The position numbers were made by a program, and so were the translations under genes. From the NCBI GenBank assembly GCA_944322925.1, contig CALUQM010000001.1, forward strand, positions 62,001-126,000: a stretch of 64,000 nucleotides of DNA, given 5' to 3'. Positions 26,178 through 34,928 of this stretch are shown one piece after another; within the stretch, counting starts at the first letter, position 1, and every line of letters starts with the position of its first letter. The notes beneath the pieces were generated by a model, which ran no database searches, was not told the origin of the DNA, and saw only the letters and a program-made list of their open reading frames with translations. Source of the DNA: an uncultured Bacteroidales bacterium (GTDB lineage Bacteria; Bacteroidota; Bacteroidia; Bacteroidales; UBA932).

Positions 26178-28040
26178 TCAGGCTTCCCTGACAATCATTT
26201 CGCAGTTCCTGCAGTCGAATCCAAGGGCGAAAGTCCTTCCGTTGTTTTTCAGGAAAAGCCTTTCCGGCCATGACCGGAGATGGTATTTAGGACATCTGCC
26301 GAACTGATATCTTATGCAGTATCTGCTCCTCATCAGTTCGGCTCCTTTCGGACGGGCCAGTTCGTATGCCTGCTCTACCTTTCCGGAACCGGCAGCCGCT
26401 GCAAGACCTGCGGCGACTCTGTTGGAAATATTGTCTCTGTATGTGAAGTCCCGGTCCGTGCGGACAGGCTTTTCAGCGGCTGCCGTATTACGGTACAGAG
26501 GTATTCCGATACAATTTTCCGAATCGATTTCCTCGGCCATCATTCTTCTGAAAGCATTGACGGCGGATACGGGCAGGAACGGCAGTGTCCCGGCGGAAAA
26601 ACCGTCTACATGGAAAGAGTAGCGGCCGACGCTTTTGGATAGCTGGGAGACAAGTGTCTTTTTCATGTTTTCGGTATTCCTGGCCGGTTCGGCGCCGTCT
26701 CCTATCGTGCCGCGGAATTTCCTTCCGTCTTCGGTCTCGGCGGTCACCGACAGCCTGCATCCGGTTTCAGGAGATTCCCGGGATATGTTTACGCTGACTC
26801 TTATCATGCGCTCGGGAGAACAGGTTTCGAGTTCTTTTTCGAAAGAGGTATCGATATTCCGGAACAATGCGGCCCCGGAGAACAGTTCCGGTACTGGTTT
26901 GCACCTGATTTCGAGCCCGTTGCATACATCGGCCCTGAACCCTATGACTTCATTCCTGCCGGATACGAAGCAGAAGCCGTCACCGTTGCTTAACGACAGT
27001 CCGGATTTTGTCGGACGTATTCTTATTGCCGATTTGTCTCTGGAAAGGATTTCGGCGGTGCCGACGTGCTCTCCCATGGATTTTGCAGCATCCGTACTTG
27101 CCCACTGTCCTCTTTTGCCGTCAAGATACAGCTCTGTATATCCCCTGTTGAAAGTCTTGTCGGGGGCGGGGATGAACCCTCCAGAGGATTTTCCCCATGA
27201 GGCCCGTCTGTACAGGTCCGGGCGGGCTTCCACAATCCTGTCGAGCGCCAGGGAGTAGTCTCGGGTTATGTTCCTGACGTAAGAAATGTTTTTCAGCCTT
27301 CCTTCTATCTTGAATGAAGATATGCCGGCGGCTGCGAGATCCTCCATGCGGTCTTTCAGGCAATAGTCCTTGAGGGAGAGAAGCGGCCTGGAAGACACGA
27401 GTTTTTTCCCGTTTTCATCCGTAAGGTCATAGAGCGACCTGCAGGCCTGTATGCAGCTGCCGCGGTTGGCGCTCCGTCCCGCTATGTTTTCGGAAATGTA
27501 GCATTGCCCGCTATAGCATACGCAAAGTGCTCCGTGCACGAAAAACTCCAGTTCGCAGCTTACTGCTTTCCTGATGGCCGCTATCTCTTCCAGGGAAAGT
27601 TCCCTTTCGAGAATCAGCCTTGAAAATCCGAGACTTTCCAGAAAGGCAGCCCGCTCAGGCGTACGTATGGCACATTGGGTCGACGCGTGGAGAGGTATTC
27701 TGATGTCGCGGCTTATTCCGGCTATCCGCCTTGCGGTCTCTGTCAGCCCGAGATCCTGGATGATTATGGCATCTGCTCCGGCTTCCTGCAGGTCTTCCAT
27801 GAGCCTGAATGCCCGTTCCATCTCGTCGTCATAGATAATCGTATTCAGGGCCGCGAATATCCTCGCCCCGAATTTGTGCGCATGGTCGCAGAGCCTGCGT
27901 ATGTCTTCAATGCTGTTTCCTGCAGCCTGCCTTGCCCCGAATTCAGGCCCGGCAATATATACGGCATCGGCACCGCAGTCTATTGCTGCAATGCCGATGT
28001 CGCATGTCCTGGCAGGTGCCAGCAGTTCAAGATCTCTCAT
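26178..28040 (-). CDS. Peptidase U32 family protein (RlhA/TrhP-like RNA hydroxylation family)
   Basis: A 620-residue COG0826 protein. E. coli members TrhP and RlhA are needed for hydroxylating tRNA or 23S rRNA bases, and protease activity is doubtful for most. The TIM-barrel N-terminal half starts LELLAPARTCDIGIAAIDCGADAVYIAG. It contains the family cysteine signature in GALCVCYSGQCYISENIAGRSANRGSCIQACR (about residues 164-195). The C-terminal extension resembles RlhA in length and carries clustered cysteines (YCIRYQFGRC, FDCRNCE) that could bind a metal. ATG at 28040 shares a base with the upstream TPR gene stop (TAATG). Confidence 0.88.
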   Translation of the reverse strand: MRDLELLAPARTCDIGIAAIDCGADAVYIAGPEFGARQAAGNSIEDIRRLCDHAHKFGARIFAALNTIIYDDEMERAFRLMEDLQEAGADAIIIQDLGLTETARRIAGISRDIRIPLHASTQCAIRTPERAAFLESLGFSRLILERELSLEEIAAIRKAVSCELEFFVHGALCVCYSGQCYISENIAGRSANRGSCIQACRSLYDLTDENGKKLVSSRPLLSLKDYCLKDRMEDLAAAGISSFKIEGRLKNISYVRNITRDYSLALDRIVEARPDLYRRASWGKSSGGFIPAPDKTFNRGYTELYLDGKRGQWASTDAAKSMGEHVGTAEILSRDKSAIRIRPTKSGLSLSNGDGFCFVSGRNEVIGFRADVCNGLEIRCKPVPELFSGAALFRNIDTSFEKELETCSPERMIRVSVNISRESPETGCRLSVTAETEDGRKFRGTIGDGAEPARNTENMKKTLVSQLSKSVGRYSFHVDGFSAGTLPFLPVSAVNAFRRMMAEEIDSENCIGIPLYRNTAAAEKPVRTDRDFTYRDNISNRVAAGLAAAAGSGKVEQAYELARPKGAELMRSRYCIRYQFGRCPKYHLRSWPERLFLKNNGRTFALGFDCRNCEMIVREA

Positions 28041-28978
28041 TAATTGCACTTGAGAGCTGCGATCTGCTGTTTTGCTGTCTCCCCGTATGTAGGGTGGGAG
28101 GTAAGCTTCTGGTAATAGCTGCATGCCTTGCCGTTGTCGCCAGCCTGCTGGGCAAGGACTGCTATCGAGTAGAATATGTCATTGACATTTCTTGCGTTAG
28201 GGGAGAGTGCCACGTATTTCTCGAAATATGAGATGGCGTCATCGTTTTTCTGGAGCTGAACCGAAGCCTGACCTGCAACCTGCATTGCTGTAGCGTTCTC
28301 TGCATACTCGTTCGATTTGAGGGCGTATGAGATGGCTGCGTCATAGTTCTTGGCTTTCAGGGCAGAAGCTGCAAGTTTCAGATATGTGCTTGAAAGCTGC
28401 TTTACGGCATTTGCCTGCTGTCCGTGCCTCATTGCCATCTTGTAGGCATTTTCGGCTTCGGCTATCTTTCCTGCGTTCGTAAGGGCCATGCCGAGTCTGA
28501 GGCAGGCGGTTCCGTTGGTAGAGTCGATTTCCACGGCTTTCTGATAGCTTTCAGCCGCGCCGGCGAAATCCTTGTTGTTCAGCAAGGTATTTCCTTTCTG
28601 AAGATATACCTGAGGGATCAGTTCTGTCGCCTCTGCGGAAACTTCAACGTTCTCGTATTCTTCAGCTATCTTTATCGCTTCATCGAGTTTGGCGAGAGCT
28701 TCGTCGTATGCTTCGCTTTTTATCTGGTTCTTGGCAATGGCAAGAGTCAGTACCGGTATGTAAGTCTTGCAGTTGGCTACTATGTCGGCACCTTCTTCCC
28801 CGCAGGCTTCTGCCATGGTCATGGCTTCCCTGTAATAGTTGAGGGCGCTGTCGTAGTCGCCCATGTTCTGAGCAGTAGCACCGTTGTTGAATGTTTCAGT
28901 AGCTGTCGCCATATCCTGGGCAGAAAGCGTCACTGCCGCGATGGCCGATGATAAGATGATAAGGATTGCTTTCTTCAT
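28040..28978 (-). CDS. Secreted tetratricopeptide repeat protein
   Basis: A 312-residue protein with a signal peptide (MKKAILIILSSAIAAVTLSA, cleavage near Gln21) and at least five TPR units. Examples are ALNYYREAMTMA near 45, AGAAESYQKAVEID near 140 and AISYFEKYVALSP near 245. No lipobox, so it is probably periplasmic. TPR arrays bind partner proteins, and the partner is unknown. It is translationally coupled (TAATG) to the cytoplasmic U32 gene, an odd pairing of compartments. It diverges from the M16-like gene, with back-to-back promoters. Confidence 0.85.
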   Translation of the reverse strand: MKKAILIILSSAIAAVTLSAQDMATATETFNNGATAQNMGDYDSALNYYREAMTMAEACGEEGADIVANCKTYIPVLTLAIAKNQIKSEAYDEALAKLDEAIKIAEEYENVEVSAEATELIPQVYLQKGNTLLNNKDFAGAAESYQKAVEIDSTNGTACLRLGMALTNAGKIAEAENAYKMAMRHGQQANAVKQLSSTYLKLAASALKAKNYDAAISYALKSNEYAENATAMQVAGQASVQLQKNDDAISYFEKYVALSPNARNVNDIFYSIAVLAQQAGDNGKACSYYQKLTSHPTYGETAKQQIAALKCN

Positions 28979-29040
28979 AATGATTGTTTATTTGATTCGC
29001 ATTTTTTTCGCATGTGTGGCATTCTATGTGCACATCATTG

Positions 29041-29070
29041 CAAAAATAGCAAATTTTTATTTTACTTTTG
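29041..29070. promoter_or_regulatory. Divergent promoters of the TPR-U32 operon and the M16-like gene
   Basis: Minus strand: TATTTTTG at 29041-29048. Plus strand: TACTTTTG at 29063-29070, with TTG at 29038-29040. The plus box contains the spurious TTG start of the M16-like frame, so ATG 29101 is the real start. Confidence 0.6.
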
Positions 29071-29100
29071 CCCAGTTTAACAATAAATACGAAAATTATC

Positions 29101-31659
29101 ATGAAAAAACATATACTGTATCTGGCGCTTTTCCTGTGTGCGGCGTATTCTTACGCGGCTCCGGCGCTGGAGACAGATCCGTCGGTCGCGTCCGGAACCC
29201 TTGACTGCGGGCTGAACTACTATATGGTGACCAACGACTCCAGGGTCGGCCTGGCGGATTTTGCCATTGCCATAAGATATGACTCTCCGCAGGCGAAAAG
29301 TGAGGTTCCCGGATTATTGAGGCGCAGTCTGGACTCCCTTCCTCATTTCAGGGTACGTACCCCTTCAGCTTTCCTCCTTGACAACGGAATACGTTTTTCA
29401 AGAAGCGGATATGTCAGCGCCGGGAAAGATGCCGCCATGCTGCATTTGCGGAATGTCGCCGTAAACCGGTCGGACAAGATGGTGGATTCCACGCTGCTGT
29501 TTTTTTTCGATATCGTTTCGGAAGCTGTTTCCGGAAATTCGGGAGGAATGCGTAATGCGTCCGGCCCGGGATCCTGCGCTGTTATTGTTTCCGGCAATGT
29601 GGACAAGGACGAGATATTGAAGAAAATGAACATGCTGTCGCTCATGATAGACAGATCAGCAGGGACTGCCTGTCCGGTGGCCGACAGCATTGACGTGCAG
29701 AGGGCCGGTTCCGTGCCGGAATCCGGTATTGAAGTCCATACAGGCTCTTCCGGACTATCTTCTGTCAGCGCCGTATTTTACGGGACGAAGATTCCGGAGA
29801 ATCTCAGGGGAACCGCTCTGTCATTGATTTCGGATCATTTCTACAGCGAGTTCAGAACAGTCGCGGAGCGCAGGACCGTATCCTTGCTCAGGAACATGGG
29901 AATCCCTTATGCTTCCGTCCGCTGCTCCCGCTCCCCGTCTGCCGAGTCGGGGGAGTCCGACAGATTCTCGATATCGGTACTGGCTGCTACGGATGACACT
30001 TCTGCCGTAAAAGCCGCCGTCGCCGAAGTGCTTGGCGAACTCAGGGACAAAGGAGTGTCGGAACAGGAATATTCGTTCGCTTCATATACTGCGACGAGGG
30101 AACTTTATTTCAGGTCCATTGCGTCCTTCAGGGAAAACAGCGACTATGTCCGGAAATGTTTTTCGGCATTCGTTTACGGCTCTCCCGTGTTTTCAACCGG
30201 GGCACAGGCGGCTTTTTTCATGGAAGCCGCACTTCCCGACACCACTGGCAGGCGGCTGTTGAACGAGTATCTTGCCGGGCTGATACCGGACTTTCCGGAG
30301 TATGCCGGCGGCAGTCCGTCCCGCTATGAACCGGGCCCCGGTTTCGAAAAGTCCGACACCCTGCTCCTGTCGTCGTCCTTTCCCAAGGTCAAATTGAGAA
30401 AGACAAGGCAAAGCAAGACCTCTGACGGAAAGATAATGTACTTTTCCAACGGAATGATTGTGGTGTACAAGCAGATGCCGACAGACGGCAACATGTACTA
30501 TTCCTGGGTAATAAGGGGAGGTTTTTCCTCCGTTCCGGATCTCCAGCGCGGCGAAGGGGCGTTTTATTCCGACATCCTGATGAACGGGAAAATATGCGGG
30601 CTTGAAGGCCCTGCCTTCCTTGACCTGCTCAGGTCTGAAGGGATATCCGCAGATGCCGGTGTCGGCATTTCGGATATCAGGATATCGGGCACGGCCCCGG
30701 TTTCCCGGATGACACTCCTTCTGAAAGCTCTGACATCGTTTTCGAGATCATACGAAGAAGATGATGCTCTGTGCAGCTATCATCTTGAATGCGAGAAACT
30801 GCGTCTGTCTTCCATGCGAGGGGAATATGTATCGAGAGTCGCGACAATAGACAGCATAATGTGTCCGGACTACAGATATTCTGCCTCTAAATCCCTTTCC
30901 GGCATCTATGCGAATACGGTGGAAAGAGCCGGGGATTTCTTCCGAACCCAGTTCGCCAAATCCAACGACGGCGTACTTGTACTCGTGGGAGACATGGAAG
31001 AATTCGAACTGAAAAAGGTTCTCGAGTCGTATCTCGGAGGATTCAGGACGGCTCCATACGTGGTAAACAGGCCATCGGTCGTCTATCAGCCGGTGTCAGG
31101 CTGGTCCACATACGTGTCGGACGGCCGGTCAAACTCGATCGATGTGGTCCTGTCTTCGCGGATTGTGCTCAATTCCGTGAATTACATGTCGGCACAGATA
31201 GCTGCCATGCTTCTGAGAGATACCTTTGCAGGTGCATTGTATGACTGCGGGATGACGGTGGACATGAAGGACAGCTGCTCTGTCTTTCCTCATGAAAGGT
31301 TTACGGTATCCTTGTCTGCCGTACCTGCCGCCCTTTCCGGGCTGGGAGCGTCGGTTTCGTACGGAAGCTATTTCAGAAGCCTCTATTCCGCACGGGCCGC
31401 ATTGTATTCTCTTGTAGAAGGAGGAATAGACGATGCGACACTTTCCGTCTACAAAAAAGAACTTCTCGACAGGTACGATTCGGGCCAGAAAGACCCTGTC
31501 TACTGGCTGGACCTGATTTCGGACAGAGTGTCCACAGGAAAGGACCTGGATTCAGGTTACAAGGACAAGATAGCATCAGTTACGACCGAATCGGTAATGA
31601 AAGTTCTTTCCGGTCTTGATGAAGGCGGCAAGGTAGAATATGTTATAAAAAAGGACTGA
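29101..31659 (+). CDS. M16 peptidase-like secreted protein lacking the zinc motif
   Basis: An 852-residue protein with a signal peptide (MKKHILYLALFLCAAYSYA) and two M16 halves. The first opens LDCGLNYYMVTNDSRVGLADFAIAIRYDSP, the usual M16 N-terminal strand pair. The second carries the typical VLVLVGDMEEFELKKVLESYLGGFRT. The inverse zinc motif HxxEH expected after the first strand pair is missing: that place reads LLRRSLDSLPHF. It is therefore probably not a protease but a structural or binding partner, like inactive subunits of other M16 heteromers. No active M16 gene is adjacent. Read with the downstream DUF3109 gene (1-bp gap). Confidence 0.78.
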   Translation: MKKHILYLALFLCAAYSYAAPALETDPSVASGTLDCGLNYYMVTNDSRVGLADFAIAIRYDSPQAKSEVPGLLRRSLDSLPHFRVRTPSAFLLDNGIRFSRSGYVSAGKDAAMLHLRNVAVNRSDKMVDSTLLFFFDIVSEAVSGNSGGMRNASGPGSCAVIVSGNVDKDEILKKMNMLSLMIDRSAGTACPVADSIDVQRAGSVPESGIEVHTGSSGLSSVSAVFYGTKIPENLRGTALSLISDHFYSEFRTVAERRTVSLLRNMGIPYASVRCSRSPSAESGESDRFSISVLAATDDTSAVKAAVAEVLGELRDKGVSEQEYSFASYTATRELYFRSIASFRENSDYVRKCFSAFVYGSPVFSTGAQAAFFMEAALPDTTGRRLLNEYLAGLIPDFPEYAGGSPSRYEPGPGFEKSDTLLLSSSFPKVKLRKTRQSKTSDGKIMYFSNGMIVVYKQMPTDGNMYYSWVIRGGFSSVPDLQRGEGAFYSDILMNGKICGLEGPAFLDLLRSEGISADAGVGISDIRISGTAPVSRMTLLLKALTSFSRSYEEDDALCSYHLECEKLRLSSMRGEYVSRVATIDSIMCPDYRYSASKSLSGIYANTVERAGDFFRTQFAKSNDGVLVLVGDMEEFELKKVLESYLGGFRTAPYVVNRPSVVYQPVSGWSTYVSDGRSNSIDVVLSSRIVLNSVNYMSAQIAAMLLRDTFAGALYDCGMTVDMKDSCSVFPHERFTVSLSAVPAALSGLGASVSYGSYFRSLYSARAALYSLVEGGIDDATLSVYKKELLDRYDSGQKDPVYWLDLISDRVSTGKDLDSGYKDKIASVTTESVMKVLSGLDEGGKVEYVIKKD

Positions 31660-31660
31660 C

Positions 31661-32260
31661 ATGAAACAGCCTGCAATAATACAGATCGGGGAATGCCTGG
31701 TCTCCTCGGAAATATTTACGGAATATTTCGCCTGCGACTACGGGACATGCAAGGGAGTGTGCTGCGTCGCCGGCGACAGCGGGGCTCCCCTGGATGAATC
31801 CGAGCCTGCGGCACTGGCAGAAAATTACGCGGCCTATTCGGAACTCATGAGCGTGAAAGGCCGGGAAACCGTGGACGGGACGGGCTTTTCCGTAATCGAT
31901 TCGGACGGAGATCTTGTTACTCCCCTTGTCCCCGGAAGCGAGGAGTGCGTGTACAGCAATTTCGATGGGGACGGCAACTGTTTCTGTACTGTAGAAAGGT
32001 GTTGGATGAATGGGAAAGGCACATTCCGCAAGCCGATATCATGCTGGCTCTATCCTGTCCGGATTTCAGTCCTGGGCAACGGGCTGACAGCGCTTAACCT
32101 GCACAGATGGGAGATATGCAAATGCGCTTTCGAAAAGGGGAAAAGGGAAAACATCAGAGTGTACCGGTTCCTGAAAGAACCGATAATCCACCGTTTCGGG
32201 GAGGATTTCTATTCGGAAATGGAAGAGGTGGCAGAGATGTTTCTCAGTCATTCCCGCTGA
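31661..32260 (+). CDS. DUF3109 family protein
   Basis: A 199-residue cytoplasmic protein of the DUF3109 family, common in Bacteroidetes and without a proven function. It is cysteine-rich: CDYGTCKGVCC at residues 25-35, then C-F-C, CWMNGKG, SCWLYP and CKC further on. The pattern resembles the YkgJ-type metal or Fe-S binding proteins. It follows the M16-like gene after one base and overlaps the convergent membrane protein gene by 17 bp. Confidence 0.82.
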   Translation: MKQPAIIQIGECLVSSEIFTEYFACDYGTCKGVCCVAGDSGAPLDESEPAALAENYAAYSELMSVKGRETVDGTGFSVIDSDGDLVTPLVPGSEECVYSNFDGDGNCFCTVERCWMNGKGTFRKPISCWLYPVRISVLGNGLTALNLHRWEICKCAFEKGKRENIRVYRFLKEPIIHRFGEDFYSEMEEVAEMFLSHSR

Positions 32261-32708
32261 GGCGGTGTTCCATTCTGGATACTATCCTGACTACATCTTT
32301 CCTCAGACCCTCGACGCAGACCCTTTCTCCTCCGAGACTGACTGTAATCCTGTCTTCGTATCTGCGCGACAGCCTTGCCCCGGTATTTTTCTGCCTGAAA
32401 GTCATGACATCGTCCTCGTCTTTTTCCGGAATATAATTGAATTCCTGCATTATGGCGGTGATGGATTGCCTGAGGTTTTTCCCTCCAGTCCTCACGCAAG
32501 TCTGGTAGTCGGTATAGCTCACTTTCGGATAGACGGCGGCGATCAGGACCAGAATTACGGCTATCTGCCACAGCGAGGCATACCCGTTCCTGAACATTGT
32601 CTCTATATTGAATTCCGTCATGCCCGAGAGGACGAAAAATGCGACTATTATGACGAAAATCAGGAGAAAATATACAAATGTTTTCAGCGATCTTATGAAA
32701 TATCTCAT
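32244..32708 (-). CDS. Small membrane protein of unknown function
   Basis: A 154-residue protein. Two hydrophobic segments (about residues 10-33 and 45-62) are followed by a basic cytoplasmic domain of about 90 residues. That domain has YTDYQTCVRTGGKNLRQSI and a beta-rich end with RRYEDRITVSLGGERVCVEGLRKDVVRI. I do not recognise a family, though the layout is common among Bacteroidales hypothetical proteins. The ATG at 32708 is preferred to a TTG at 32732 that lies next to a TATATTGG promoter-like box. The 3' end overlaps the DUF3109 gene by 17 bp. Confidence 0.7.
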   Translation of the reverse strand: MRYFIRSLKTFVYFLLIFVIIVAFFVLSGMTEFNIETMFRNGYASLWQIAVILVLIAAVYPKVSYTDYQTCVRTGGKNLRQSITAIMQEFNYIPEKDEDDVMTFRQKNTGARLSRRYEDRITVSLGGERVCVEGLRKDVVRIVSRMEHRLSGND

Positions 32709-32765
32709 GGCGGGTTGTTTTAAGGCCGCCAATATACGAAGAAACCTCCATTATTTATGCCTCTT

Positions 32766-32798
32766 TTTGAGAAAAATCAAAACAACTTGTTATCTTTG
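32766..32798 (+). promoter_or_regulatory. Promoter of the coiled-coil protein-hemW operon
   Basis: TTTG (32766-32769), 21-bp spacer, TATCTTTG (32791-32798). A full consensus promoter giving a leader of about 20 nt. Confidence 0.72.
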
Positions 32799-32826
32799 TA
32801 TGAATTGCGAATAAATCAGAATTATT

Positions 32827-33717
32827 ATGGAAGAAATGAATTTCACTCCGGAATCGAAGGAGCCGATGCTGAAGAAGACAATGTACGTGATGATAGCGGT
32901 AGCAGTCGCTCTCGCCGTTGCGCTGGCATATATCTGGTATCAGAAAAGTTCTCTTGTCAATGAGCTGAACATAGAGAAAGACGCCCTCACAGAACAGATG
33001 ATCGCCCTGCAGAACGATTATGCCGCCCTTTCTTCGGACAACGAGATGATAAACGCGCAGCTTGACTCTTCCAGAGAGGAAGTTTCACAGCTTATAGAAA
33101 GGATAAAACATACCGAGGCCACGAACAGGGCGATGATCAGAAAATATGAGCAGGAACTCGGTACGCTCAGAAGCATAATGAGAAATTATATCGTACAGAT
33201 AGACTCCCTCAATACGCTGAATCACCAGCTTACGGCAGATGCGGCTGCGGCAAGGAAAGAGGCGGCCGAAACCCGTCGCCAGTCCGAGGAGCTCAGCAAG
33301 GCGGTGGAAAGCCTTTCGGATCAGGTAGCTGCCGGTTCCGTGCTGAAAGGCAGGGCGATAAGAATGGATGCCTACAATGCTTCCGACAAGGTTACGGACA
33401 GAAGCAGCAGGGTCGTCAGACTGATGACTACTCTCAGTCTTGTCGAGAACGAACTCGCGCCGAAGGGGCCTGTCCGCGTGTATATAAGGGTCAAGGACCC
33501 GGACGGAATCCTTCTGACGGGAGATGATCAGAGACCGTTCAATTTCAACGGAGAACCGATGATAAGTTCCGCTTCCCGCGAAGTGGACTACCAGGGCAAG
33601 GAGGTCGAGATGAGCATCTATCTCAACGGCATATCCGATTATGTCAAGGGTATATATACTGTCGAGGCATATACGGAAAACAATCTCCTCGGATCGGCCG
33701 AACTCATGCTCAGGTAA
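32827..33717 (+). CDS. Membrane-anchored coiled-coil protein of unknown function
   Basis: A 296-residue protein. A short cytoplasmic tail and one membrane helix (about residues 18-40) lead into a long predicted coiled coil (about 42-170, heptad-like with many Glu, Leu and Ser). A C-terminal beta domain follows (about 175-296, LVENELAPKGPVRVYIRVKDPDGILL). The topology suggests a periplasmic stalk with a globular head. I do not recognise a named family, but similar proteins are widespread in Bacteroidales. It is read from a strong promoter and lies 21 bp upstream of hemW. Confidence 0.75.
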   Translation: MEEMNFTPESKEPMLKKTMYVMIAVAVALAVALAYIWYQKSSLVNELNIEKDALTEQMIALQNDYAALSSDNEMINAQLDSSREEVSQLIERIKHTEATNRAMIRKYEQELGTLRSIMRNYIVQIDSLNTLNHQLTADAAAARKEAAETRRQSEELSKAVESLSDQVAAGSVLKGRAIRMDAYNASDKVTDRSSRVVRLMTTLSLVENELAPKGPVRVYIRVKDPDGILLTGDDQRPFNFNGEPMISSASREVDYQGKEVEMSIYLNGISDYVKGIYTVEAYTENNLLGSAELMLR

Positions 33718-33738
33718 TCCGGGACCGGACAATTTCCG

Positions 33739-34896
33739 ATGATTTACATACACATTCCGTTCTGCAGATCCTTCTGCACGTACTGCGGGTTCTATTCGGA
33801 ACTCCTGTGCAGCTGTGGCGGACAGCCGGACAGGCAGCTTGAATCTTTCGCCGAAGCCCTGTCGGAAGAATATGCGGACAGAATGACGGAATCTTTCAGG
33901 ACTCCGGATACGTTGTACATAGGAGGCGGCACCCCTTCGGTGCTGCCTTTTCCTGTCCTGTCGGCTATCGTCAGGGCCGTGTCCGGAGGCGGGTCAAGGC
34001 ATTTTTCGGAATTCACGGTTGAGGTGAATCCCGATGACATAATATCTGGCGGATACGGGTATGTCGAAAACCTGCTTTCCATCGGAGCCGGCAGAATCAG
34101 CATGGGCATACAGTCGCTGGATGACGGAGTACTGAAATGGATGAACCGCAGGCATGATTCGGCATCGGCGGTAGAGGCCTATTCCATGTTGAGGCGGGCG
34201 GGCGTAGCCAACGTGAGCATAGATCTCATATTCGGGGCATCCATGATAGGGAACGACATGTGGCGCAGCACCCTGGAAAAAATACTTGCCATGCCGGGCG
34301 GTCCTCCGGACCATGTTTCGGCATATCAGCTTTCTGTCGAGCCGGATACTGCCCTCGATTCTCTTCTTAGGAAAGGCCGTTATCGTGAAGCCGATGAAGA
34401 GACGTGCGGTACCCAGTACGGGATATTGTGCGATGTCCTCGGGGATGCCGGCTACCATCATTACGAAGTGTCGAATTTTGCCCTGCCCGGAAAGGAGGCT
34501 GCCCATAATTCGGCATACTGGTCCGGTCTGCCTTATCTCGGACTCGGCCCGGGGGCGCATTCCTACAGCATCCATGACGGCGTCCGTGTCAGAAGCTGGA
34601 ATTTACCGTCTGTCAGGGACTATACGGCTGCCTATCATTCTGCAGATGCCTCTCTCCGCAGGTCAGTCAGGGAATCGGAGACGTTGACCGAAGCCCAGAC
34701 CGGAATAGAAAGGATAATGCTGTCGCTGCGGACTGATGCCGGAATCCCTGAAGAGGAACTTTGGAAATACGGAGCCCGTGAAGGGATAGAAAAAATGCTT
34801 TCATCGGGGAATATCGTGCGGCTCGGAAACGGGAGGATCAGGATACCGGAAGAAAAATTCTTCATATCGGATTCCGTTATCGCCGGTCTGATATGA
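33739..34896 (+). CDS. hemW: HemW-like radical SAM protein (heme chaperone / coproporphyrinogen III oxidase-like)
   Basis: A 385-residue cytoplasmic radical SAM enzyme. The 4Fe-4S motif is C9-x3-C13-x2-C16 (IHIPFCRSFCTYCGFY). Other signatures are YIGGGTPSVLP near residue 56, EVNPDD near 92, SMGIQSL near 122 and LGPGAHSY near 274. HemW carries heme in other bacteria and is often mis-annotated as HemN. The HemN-type extra cysteine (CxxxCxxCxC) is replaced by CGF, which supports HemW. It follows the coiled-coil gene by 21 bp and precedes the aminopeptidase by 32 bp. Confidence 0.88.
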   Translation: MIYIHIPFCRSFCTYCGFYSELLCSCGGQPDRQLESFAEALSEEYADRMTESFRTPDTLYIGGGTPSVLPFPVLSAIVRAVSGGGSRHFSEFTVEVNPDDIISGGYGYVENLLSIGAGRISMGIQSLDDGVLKWMNRRHDSASAVEAYSMLRRAGVANVSIDLIFGASMIGNDMWRSTLEKILAMPGGPPDHVSAYQLSVEPDTALDSLLRKGRYREADEETCGTQYGILCDVLGDAGYHHYEVSNFALPGKEAAHNSAYWSGLPYLGLGPGAHSYSIHDGVRVRSWNLPSVRDYTAAYHSADASLRRSVRESETLTEAQTGIERIMLSLRTDAGIPEEELWKYGAREGIEKMLSSGNIVRLGNGRIRIPEEKFFISDSVIAGLI

Positions 34897-34928
34897 TTTG
34901 AACCATGGTCAAATAATTTCATACAGTC

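Noticed and set aside
33739..34896. HemN, oxygen-independent coproporphyrinogen oxidase
   Set aside because: The fourth Cys of the HemN CxxxCxxCxC motif is absent and the length fits HemW.
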